Positions 58,412 to 64,000 of a stretch of 64,000 nucleotides of DNA are shown here, in pieces. The translations under genes were made by a program, and so were the position numbers. Source of the stretch: Lederbergia graminis (lineage in GTDB: Bacteria; Bacillota; Bacilli; Bacillales; Bacillaceae_C); NCBI RefSeq assembly GCF_042655485.1, contig NZ_JBHSMC010000011.1, positions 133,520 to 197,519 on the forward strand, given 5' to 3'. Under the pieces are notes generated by a model. That model made no database searches. It was not told the origin of the DNA and was given only the letters and a program-made list of their open reading frames with translations. Position 1 is the stretch's first letter. The number at the start of each line of letters is the position of its first letter.

Positions 58412-58628
58412 TTATTCACCTACTCGTAAAAATTCAATCCCTTTCTATCATAAATAGATTTTTTCTGATTGCATAATATTTTTTCTAATATTCCTTGATA
58501 AGAATATTCATGTTATGGAATAATCAAGCCATCAACAAGAGAAACTAAAAATGAAATTCGCGGAGGTGGCCCTCTAGATGATGTATGATTAGGTTGAGTG
58601 AAAAAATAATGGCAGGAGCTGAGTCATC

Positions 58629-58955
58629 ATGAATCCACAGACTTTTAGTGCACTAGCAGAACCAAATCGGCTACATATCGTTGAGCTTTTATTGAAAGAA
58701 CCTCTTCCCGTTGGTGAAATTGCAGACAGACTGGATTTGAACCAGCCACAAACTTCGAAGCATCTGCGAGTACTAAGTGAAGCAGGGATTGTAGAGGTGC
58801 AACCACAAGCTAATCGACGCATTTATAAATTAAGACCTGAGCCTTTTCAAGAGTTAGATAAATGGCTTGACTCTTACCGCCGTATTTGGGAAGCACGAAT
58901 GGATCGTCTGGAAGATTATCTCGATGTGTTACAAGGTAAAAAACCGCTTAATTAA
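58629..58955 (+). CDS. ArsR-family transcriptional regulator
   Basis: A 108-residue winged-HTH protein: LAEPNRLHIVELLLKEPLPV, then the recognition region LNQPQTSKHLRVLSEAGIVE and the wing PQANRRIYKL. No Cys, so it is not a classical metal sensor. It belongs to the ArsR group often encoded with AHSA1 proteins, as here: two SRPBCC genes follow on the same strand. AGGAG lies 10 bases before the ATG. It probably represses its own operon. Confidence 0.92.
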   Translation: MNPQTFSALAEPNRLHIVELLLKEPLPVGEIADRLDLNQPQTSKHLRVLSEAGIVEVQPQANRRIYKLRPEPFQELDKWLDSYRRIWEARMDRLEDYLDVLQGKKPLN

Positions 58956-58998
58956 TTTAGATTTTTTAAAAACAATCTGAAATGACGGAGGAGTTAAC

Positions 58999-59508
58999 AT
59001 GGCGATGAATCAATTAAAATCAAGAGTAGATGGCGATAAAGTATTAGTATTGGAGCGTATTTTTAATGCACCTCAAGAGCTCGTGTTCCAAATGTTTAAG
59101 GAACCGGAACACCTTAAACATTGGTGGGGGCCCGCAGGTTGGGAGCTTCCTGTTTGTAATATTGATTTTCGACCAGGTGGTACATGGCATTACTGCATGA
59201 AATGTATGGAGCAAGGTGAATATTACGGAATGGAATCTTGGGGCAAAGCAATTTACAAAGATATCGTTGAGCCGGAAATGATTCATTACACGGATTATTT
59301 TTCAGATGCGGATGGTAATATTGATGAATCTTTACCAGCATCTAATAATACTGTGGAATTCATCGATTTGGACGGCACAACTAAACTTGTGAACCGCTCT
59401 GAATATGTTTCTGCAGAAGAACTTCAGAAAGTCCTCGATATGGGTATGCTCCATGGTATCACGGAAACATGGGATCGTTTGGAGAAGCATTTGCAGGAGC
59501 TTAAGTAA
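58999..59508 (+). CDS. AHSA1/SRPBCC-family protein 1
   Basis: A 169-residue SRPBCC protein. Its family motifs are RIFNAPQELVFQMFKEPEHL, KHWWGPAGW and FRPGGTWHY. It has an insert (YCMKCMEQGEYYGMESWGKA) with two Cys that the second paralogue lacks. The fold binds hydrophobic ligands; no reaction is known. CGGAGGAG precedes the ATG. Second gene of the ArsR operon. Confidence 0.9.
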   Translation: MAMNQLKSRVDGDKVLVLERIFNAPQELVFQMFKEPEHLKHWWGPAGWELPVCNIDFRPGGTWHYCMKCMEQGEYYGMESWGKAIYKDIVEPEMIHYTDYFSDADGNIDESLPASNNTVEFIDLDGTTKLVNRSEYVSAEELQKVLDMGMLHGITETWDRLEKHLQELK

Positions 59509-59571
59509 GGAAGTATATATTTTAGACTTAGGAACAATTTAAATAGAAATGAGATAGAATTGGAGAATTTT

Positions 59572-60057
59572 ATGGAAAACCAAATCAACATCACTCATAC
59601 TTTCGATGCTCCACGTGAACTTGTATTTAAGGCTTTTACAGAAGCAGAACATCTAAAGCATTGGTGGGGTCCTAAAGGTTGGACATTTGAGGTCGCGGAA
59701 GCAGATTTCCGTCCTGGTGGAATTTTTCATTACAGTCAGAAACCTGACAATGGAGACATCATGTGGGTAAAATTTGTGTACAGTGAAATTATTGCTCCTG
59801 AAAAAATTGTGTATAGCAGTTTCTTTTCGGATGAAGAGCGTAACACCGTTCGAGCTCCATTTCATCCGCAATGGCCATTAGAAACGTTGAATACCATTAC
59901 CTTCGTAGAGGAAAACGGGAAAACAATCGTCACAATCGTTGTGGAGCCAGTATCTCCAAGCGAAGAAGAGCTAAAAACATTCAACGAATCTATGGAAATG
60001 GTGAAGGAAGGAAATGCAGTAACCCTTCAGCAATTAGAAAACTACTTAAGAAAATGA
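59572..60057 (+). CDS. AHSA1/SRPBCC-family protein 2
   Basis: A 161-residue paralogue of the previous gene: HTFDAPRELVFKAFTEAEHL, KHWWGPKGW and FRPGGIFHYSQ. The paralogues keep the same WWGP and RPGG core, indicating a tandem duplication. Start is ATG 59572, 6 bases after GGAG; a TTG four codons upstream is part of that site. Last gene of the ArsR operon, followed by a terminator. Ligand unknown. Confidence 0.9.
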   Translation: MENQINITHTFDAPRELVFKAFTEAEHLKHWWGPKGWTFEVAEADFRPGGIFHYSQKPDNGDIMWVKFVYSEIIAPEKIVYSSFFSDEERNTVRAPFHPQWPLETLNTITFVEENGKTIVTIVVEPVSPSEEELKTFNESMEMVKEGNAVTLQQLENYLRK

Positions 60058-60067
60058 TAATCGTGAA

Positions 60068-60120
60068 TTGGCTAGTTTGAGTTCGGTGATATTTAACTGA
60101 CGGAAACTAGCCTAATTTTT
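60068..60120 (+). terminator. Terminator of the ArsR-AHSA1 operon
   Basis: GGCTAGTTT (60070-60078) / AAACTAGCC (60104-60112) followed by TAATTTTTT. Confidence 0.85.
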
Positions 60121-60125
60121 TACAT

Positions 60126-60163
60126 AAAAAAACACCCAAAGATAGATTCACACTTTTTGGGTG
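60126..60163 (-). terminator. Terminator of the DUF3231 gene
   Basis: CACCCAAA (60133-60140) / TTTGGGTG (60156-60163) with a T-run on the minus strand, 14 bases past the stop. Confidence 0.85.
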
Positions 60164-60176
60164 CAGTCCGTAGACG

Positions 60177-61196
60177 CTACTTATTATCTTTATTCTTTAT
60201 GAGCTCATCCTTATCTACTGTCGTTGGTGGCTGCTCCATCCAACCATTTCGTATCATAATATTGGCTCCATCTTTTGCATATAGCGCAATTTCGAGGGAA
60301 AGCCTTTCATAAGCTATTACTAAATCTGTTCTTTGACTTGCAGCAGCTGAGGTTGCATAATTTCCAGTTCCTGCAGCACTTAATAATCCCATATGAAACA
60401 TCATTAACTTGTCGGAAAATGGTGCTGTTGTGGAGTCCGTTACAGATATATCGGAAGAAACAGGTGATTGGACATCATCCTTTATCAGTATATCTGAAAA
60501 TAATTTCACATGTTTTTGCGCAATATCTCTACCTCGTAACATCCATTTTTCCACTTCTTCATTTTGACATGTTTGCGCAAAACTGAGTGACAGCTTACTT
60601 CCAATATCGTTTGATAAACCATTCATATATAAATGGGAAATTTCAATAGCATTGATTGGACGTTGTTTGTTAAAAAAAGAAAAACCACTTAAATATTCTT
60701 TACTGTCTACAAAGGAACTTTCAGTTGGATACGGTATTTTCGGAGCTCTCACATATAATCCTTTTTCAAGTAAAACATCTGTACATTTTGCAAACAAATC
60801 CGCTGCTTCGCTCAAACCTTTTATGAAATATCTCTTAATATCTACCCTGGCAGACATCGTAATAAAACCACTATACGCAAGCATGCCCACTCTCGCCATA
60901 TGGGTTATGTACTGGAGAAGAAATGGATCCGTATATAAACGGGGGGCATTTACATTTACATCTTCCTCTGTAAAGCCTGTTGGTAGCGGTAATTTTTCCA
61001 CTTGATATAATTCAGTTAATTTTTCAATATGTGCGGAAGATGTATTGTAAGCTAATTCAACAATACGGCGAATATCTTTATCACCTACAATGTGTTGAAA
61101 GTAATTTAAAACACATTTGGACATACTATCATTCATATAAGCAGTCCAAATGATAGCAATTTCTGCTGATGTCAATTGAATGTGATTCTTCGTCAT
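60177..61196 (-). CDS. DUF3231-family protein (two ferritin-like repeats)
   Basis: A 339-residue mostly helical protein of two related halves (~10-165 and ~180-330), the pattern of DUF3231: LTSAEIAIIWTAYMNDSMSK, FTEEDVNVNAPRLYTDPFLL and a second copy with APFSDKLMMFHMGLLSAAG. Family members are common in spore formers and resemble spore-coat CotF/ferritin-like proteins; function is unknown. GGAGG lies 10 bases before the ATG. Single gene with terminator. Confidence 0.88.
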   Translation of the reverse strand: MTKNHIQLTSAEIAIIWTAYMNDSMSKCVLNYFQHIVGDKDIRRIVELAYNTSSAHIEKLTELYQVEKLPLPTGFTEEDVNVNAPRLYTDPFLLQYITHMARVGMLAYSGFITMSARVDIKRYFIKGLSEAADLFAKCTDVLLEKGLYVRAPKIPYPTESSFVDSKEYLSGFSFFNKQRPINAIEISHLYMNGLSNDIGSKLSLSFAQTCQNEEVEKWMLRGRDIAQKHVKLFSDILIKDDVQSPVSSDISVTDSTTAPFSDKLMMFHMGLLSAAGTGNYATSAAASQRTDLVIAYERLSLEIALYAKDGANIMIRNGWMEQPPTTVDKDELIKNKDNK

Positions 61197-61296
61197 AATT
61201 TGGGAACCTCCATTATTATGGTATTGAGGTTATTATCATCTATTAACTGTTAAATTATGACGGGCATGATATTATTTACTTTGAAAAAGTCGCATA

Positions 61297-61941
61297 TTAG
61301 CGAACTTCGCTCATATATGTGTTGTATAATTGTTTGCATTTTTCCAAGCATTGTAAATAAATTTCTCTTACGTTCGCATCTGGACACAATTTTAAATAGC
61401 TTTCGCTTTGGATTAAATCAATTAGTGGTTTCACCCGTAAGTAATATAAGGACTCATCGCTATCCAACAATAATAAATATCCTTTTAAGATCGCACTATA
61501 CTTTTTATCGATGATTCTATATTCACTTTTTGCTTTTTCATGTTTATAAAAGTGGTGGATCTCACTGGCAAAGGTGGAGCCGTTTTTAAAATAAATTGGA
61601 CTTGCTGTGGAGTAGAAATAAGGCTCATCCTTGTAAAGAGTTTTCGTGATGCGAAAAACATGCCAGTTCTTTATTTCCTTGTACCGCTCCCCTAACACTC
61701 GATGCTCATTGGAAACGAACTTCCATTGGGAATTCGTTATTTCATCTAATAGTGCTGCATTGTGAGATTTGGAGTCCACCTTTGTAAAGGAGCACCACCC
61801 GATATAATTCTGATCGTATCTCCCCACGACACAAACCTCTTGCTCTGGGCTAATATAAATATCAAAAAACAATTCCTTTTTATTCAAGCGATAATTCGGT
61901 GTTAACTGATTTTCTTCATTCACTAAGTTGTGGAAATTCAT
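61297..61941 (-). CDS. Hypothetical cytoplasmic protein
   Basis: A 214-residue protein I do not recognise. It has no signal peptide or membrane segment. The first two thirds look beta-rich (ELFFDIYISPEQEVCVVGRY, YIGWCSFTKVDSK), the last third helical (KGYLLLLDSDESLYYLRVKP). AGGAGG lies just before the ATG. It follows the DUF4083 gene by 15 bases on the same strand, so the two probably form an operon; a membrane-partner role is conceivable. Confidence 0.7.
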   Translation of the reverse strand: MNFHNLVNEENQLTPNYRLNKKELFFDIYISPEQEVCVVGRYDQNYIGWCSFTKVDSKSHNAALLDEITNSQWKFVSNEHRVLGERYKEIKNWHVFRITKTLYKDEPYFYSTASPIYFKNGSTFASEIHHFYKHEKAKSEYRIIDKKYSAILKGYLLLLDSDESLYYLRVKPLIDLIQSESYLKLCPDANVREIYLQCLEKCKQLYNTYMSEVR

Positions 61942-61956
61942 ATTGCCCTCCTACGT

Positions 61957-62145
61957 TTATTGGGACTGCTTTTCCTTTTCCAATAATTCGATGATTCTAT
62001 CCAGCTTCCTTTCAATCTCAGATGCTTGATAATTTTTTGCCGATGAATTGACCAACAGCCTGCGGATAAAAAAAGTGAACGAAACAACGAAAATAACAAA
62101 AAGCACCACAACAATACCAAAATAAACAATCGCACCTACATCCAT
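61957..62145 (-). CDS. DUF4083-family small membrane protein
   Basis: A 62-residue protein: one N-terminal membrane helix (YFGIVVVLFVIFVVSFTFFI) and a short coiled-coil tail (EIERKLDRIIELLEKEK). RRLLVNSSAKN after the helix is the DUF4083 signature. GAAGGTGA lies 6 bases before the ATG. It is the first gene of a two-gene operon with the hypothetical protein downstream. Function unknown. Confidence 0.82.
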   Translation of the reverse strand: MDVGAIVYFGIVVVLFVIFVVSFTFFIRRLLVNSSAKNYQASEIERKLDRIIELLEKEKQSQ

Positions 62146-62167
62146 ACTTGCTCACCTTCTTTCTGTA

Positions 62168-62287
62168 GGGACATGGGGTCAGGTACCGCGTCCCAATTTG
62201 GGGTCAAGGGACACGGGGTCAGGTACCGCTTCCCCCTCCTAGTACCTCATATTAAAAGTGGGACGCGGGGTCAGCATTCCCGTCCCA
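62168..62287. repeat. GGGAC-dyad repeat cluster J with a captured gene end
   Basis: Three GGGAC/GGGTC elements. Between the second and third lies CTAGTACCTCATATTAAAA, a near copy of the last codons of the neighbouring gene (CTAGTATCTCATATTAAAA at 62288). The cluster therefore spread together with a piece of gene end, as if by tandem duplication. Confidence 0.88.
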
Positions 62288-62288
62288 A

Positions 62289-62819
62289 CTAGTATCTCAT
62301 ATTAAAAATAAAGTGAATTGCCGCCACTTCTAGGATATGTAACTTTTCATTCAATAAAGTAATACGTATGTTATAGGGTGGAAGCACTTTTTCATACGTC
62401 ATCTCTACAAACAGTTCTTTCTGCTCATTCGTTATAGAAATTTTGCGATTGCCAAAGTTTTTCGTCATAAAATAAGTATCGCCAGCTTCTGTAACTAGTT
62501 CCATTCTTGGGTGTGTTTTTATTTTTGTGCGATCAAACAATTGAAAGTTTCCTAGATTGCGAGATTGACCTTGCCAACTCGATCGTAGCCACGATTTAAA
62601 GTGCATGTCTTCTTTTATGTTACAGAACATTTCCTGATTTTCATCATAAGTTTGTACGTTCAATATTAAGTCGGAACTAATAATCCTGTCGATTACCTTT
62701 TGGAATTTATGCTTATAGTATCGCTTTAAAGAACCGACTTTCTTCTCTTCTTCATTACTTATATGCAATGTTTTTGTACTTCCTTTATAAAATGGAAACT
62801 CGTACATAAATAAATACAT
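62289..62819 (-). CDS. Tubby C-terminal-like (LURP-one-related) protein
   Basis: A 176-residue protein, beta-rich in pattern (MYLFMYEFPFYKGSTKTLHI, RMELVTEAGDTYFMTKNFGN then RKISI, HILEVAAIHFIFNMRY). It resembles the tubby C-terminal-like proteins of Bacillus that may bind membranes. Start is ATG 62819, 4 bases after GGAGGGGG. Single gene; a GGGAC cluster abuts the stop. Family assignment is moderate and function unknown. Confidence 0.65.
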   Translation of the reverse strand: MYLFMYEFPFYKGSTKTLHISNEEEKKVGSLKRYYKHKFQKVIDRIISSDLILNVQTYDENQEMFCNIKEDMHFKSWLRSSWQGQSRNLGNFQLFDRTKIKTHPRMELVTEAGDTYFMTKNFGNRKISITNEQKELFVEMTYEKVLPPYNIRITLLNEKLHILEVAAIHFIFNMRY

Positions 62820-62902
62820 AAATCCCCCTCCAGCCACAGCATGATGATGCTTGAAAGTATTATATCAAAAATGTATAATTAGAAATGAATTGGAATACAT
62901 TT

Positions 62903-62938
62903 AAAAATAACCGTCCAATGCTCGTACATTGAACGGTT
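62903..62938 (-). terminator. Terminator of the Hol-Tox gene
   Basis: AACCGTTCAATG / CATTGGACGGTT with a 6-base loop and ATTTTTA on the minus strand, ~90 bases past the toxin stop. It probably ends the long 3' region of the toxin mRNA where a cis-antisense antitoxin RNA would pair. Confidence 0.82.
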
Positions 62939-63023
62939 CATGTAATAGTTGGTTCCCATCAAGGGGATCAGCTTTTTAGACAGGAATAACCCAACCAAAA
63001 TGAGCCGCTAACTCAAGGATGGG

Positions 63024-63107
63024 TTATTTTTTATGGTTAAATGACAGCATTGCTACGACCAGTGCTCCAAATGTAAAAGTAAGCGTTAACGTTTCAAATA
63101 CTGACAC
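63024..63107 (-). CDS. Hol-Tox-type small hydrophobic toxin (type I TA)
   Basis: A 27-residue peptide: MSVFETLTLTFTFGALVVAM then LSFNHKK. It is a single membrane helix with an MSVFE start and a basic tail, the signature of the putative holin-like toxin family of Bacillus type I toxin-antitoxin loci. GTG 63107 is preceded by AAGGGGGTG. The mRNA 3' region contains an AACCCATCC...GGTTGGGTT hairpin right after the stop (~62985-63024) and a terminator at 62903, room for an overlapping antisense RNA. Confidence 0.82.
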   Translation of the reverse strand: MSVFETLTLTFTFGALVVAMLSFNHKK

Positions 63108-63237
63108 GCGACCACCCCCTTCCATTCGGGAGTGAGCCGACCACCCTTAAGCACCCAAATCTATTACATATCCAATATACCACACATATGTTCGCATTTC
63201 TATTGCAAATACACAGGACAAACTACCTAATTTTTCC

Positions 63238-63295
63238 GGGTGCCTGGCACCGAGACAATTGGGAATATTCCCAATCGTCTTGGTGCCAGGCACTC
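63238..63295. repeat. GTGCCTGGCACC palindrome, terminator of DUF1697 gene
   Basis: Almost perfect 58-base inverted repeat: GGGTGCCTGGCACCGAGACA... / ...TGGTGCCAGGCACTC, with AATTGGGAATATTCCCAAT at the centre. It overlaps the DUF1697 stop codon and could act as its terminator. A second, decayed copy lies at 63850. Confidence 0.88.
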
Positions 63296-63830
63296 ATTTC
63301 TGCATTAGATCATAGATTTTGCGAGTTGTATTCACATTTCTAACGGTTACTTGTTTGTAAAGCTTTGTTCCAATAATTTTATTCATACCTGATTTCTTAT
63401 AATGTTTCTTCTCTACCGACCATAGAATCGCTCCAGGAACATATTTGACGGTATCCACTTCGGGATTGATAACTAACTTCTCAAGTACAGACTCATCATC
63501 CTCTTCCTCCCACAGAAACAGAACATCACTTTTCATCTGTTGATCGTTTTTCCATGTGTCTGGTAAGGCTTGTACAACCGTTGTGATATCATCCAAACTA
63601 CGCACTAACACTTTGATGTTCAATCCGAAGTCTGTTTCGATTGCTTCTTCTAATATTTCGGATATCCCTGTTTTAGATGGATGATCCGTCGCGAAAACGA
63701 TATTACCGGAATTAATATAAGTAACTACGGAAGTCATACCAACTCTTTCAAACGTTGACTTTAGCAACTTCATATCCACCTTATTCTTTCCACCTACATT
63801 AATCCCTCTAAGCAACGCAACATACATCAT
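63294..63830 (-). CDS. DUF1697-family protein
   Basis: A 178-residue DUF1697 protein: YVALLRGINVGGKNKVDMKL at the N-terminus, TYINSGNIVFATDHPSKTGI, and C-terminal HYKKSGMNKIIGTKLYKQVT with NVNTTRKIYDLM. The family is widespread in bacteria; function unknown. Start is the ATG pair at 63830/63827, 6 bases after AGGAGG; the frame extends upstream through a repeat but without a ribosome binding site. The stop lies inside the downstream palindrome. Confidence 0.92.
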   Translation of the reverse strand: MMYVALLRGINVGGKNKVDMKLLKSTFERVGMTSVVTYINSGNIVFATDHPSKTGISEILEEAIETDFGLNIKVLVRSLDDITTVVQALPDTWKNDQQMKSDVLFLWEEEDDESVLEKLVINPEVDTVKYVPGAILWSVEKKHYKKSGMNKIIGTKLYKQVTVRNVNTTRKIYDLMQK

Positions 63831-63849
63831 AACGAACCTCCTCCTATTG

Positions 63850-63904
63850 TGTGGGTGCCTGGCACCGGGAGTCTTTTGAATATTGGCAATTGGTCGGGTG
63901 CCTG
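63850..63904. repeat. Decayed GTGCCTGGCACC repeat truncated by an IS end
   Basis: GGGTGCCTGGCACCGGGAGTC...GGTCGGGTGCCTG: the right arm stops in mid-motif exactly where the IS-like end begins. Confidence 0.8.
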
Positions 63905-64000
63905 TGGTCAAGCCCCCTAAAAGTGGACATTCCATAATTGTTTATTAAACCGCTAAATAATGTGCTTCAAAATAAGAGGTTGGGTTTAAATATCCCAGCC
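63903..64000. mobile_element. End of an IS3-like element (truncated by window edge)
   Basis: From about 63903 the sequence reads TGTGGTCAAGCCCCC then TAAAAGTGGACA, a terminal inverted repeat of the TG...CA type. A transposase C-terminus follows on the minus strand. The rest of the element is outside the window. Confidence 0.7.
63945..64000 (-). CDS. IS3-family transposase C-terminal fragment
   Basis: The last 17 codons read LGYLNPTSYFEAHYLAV and stop at 63947-63945. LGYLNP(x)xY is the end of the rve/integrase domain of IS3-family OrfB proteins (compare the usual LGYLSPxEF). The rest lies beyond the window, so intactness cannot be judged. Confidence 0.72.
   Translation of the reverse strand, partial: LGYLNPTSYFEAHYLAV

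Overview
The window reads as chromosomal DNA of a low-GC, endospore-forming Bacillaceae. Evidence: an alpha/beta-type small acid-soluble spore protein, a DUF3231 protein, a FusB-type EF-G-binding protein, AGGAGG-type ribosome binding sites with frequent TTG/GTG starts, intrinsic terminators with clean T-tracts, two CcpA cre boxes and a Hol-Tox type I toxin. No rRNA, tRNA or CRISPR array was seen.

Layout. 1-2.8 kb: a hydrolase fragment, small membrane proteins, the EF-G-binding protein and a CD3324-like regulator. 2.9-7.1 kb: a sulfide/persulfide regulon (membrane TlpA-type thioredoxin, two rhodaneses, a CoA-disulfide reductase-rhodanese fusion and a CstR-type sensor) with four CstR-like operators. 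7.2-18.1 kb: SASP, a short MutS2 paralogue without Smr domain, a MerR-ABC operon with a 19-bp-spacer promoter, a tandem-DUF1259 protein and assorted single enzymes. 18.2-18.9 kb: first array of 52-bp palindromic units. 19.8-24.3 kb: nucleoside salvage operon (ribokinase, nucleoside hydrolase, MFS) with two cre-overlapped promoters and a GntR-UTRA regulator. 27.0-29.7 kb: kduI, kduD and an enolase-superfamily enzyme. 30.6-31.5 kb: second 52-bp array, inverted relative to the first and flanked by the same kind of hairpin.

33-56 kb is a large glycan-utilisation locus. A minus-strand operon (ROK kinase, GH38 alpha-mannosidase, DUF4185 protein) diverges from an AraC regulator plus a class I mannose-6-phosphate isomerase-like protein. 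Next come a GH78 alpha-L-rhamnosidase, a lipoprotein binding protein with two LplB/LplC-type permeases, an SGNH esterase, a second divergent GH38, a GntR-LacI regulator and an LPXTG-anchored extracellular DUF4185/FIVAR protein. The logic is surface capture and cleavage, oligosaccharide import, intracellular removal of mannose and rhamnose, and entry of mannose-6-phosphate into glycolysis. Because some DUF4185 proteins are endo-D-arabinanases (GH183), a mannose/arabinose/rhamnose polymer such as an actinobacterial wall glycan is a possible but unproven target.

56-64 kb: a secreted thermonuclease with an acidic C-terminal tail and membrane helices, an ArsR-AHSA1 operon, DUF3231, small membrane and hypothetical proteins, a Hol-Tox peptide, DUF1697, and the end of an IS3-like element running off the window.

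Intergenic DNA is unusually rich in repeats: about ten clusters of a GGGAC...GTCCC dyad repeat, two identical-length 189-bp MITEs with perfect 8-bp target duplications, a third MITE-like element, two REP-like palindromes, and the two 52-bp arrays. The arrays are the most novel feature: all units keep a 52-bp period (about five helical turns), the period is not a multiple of three, and array plus hairpin occurs as an inverted composite.
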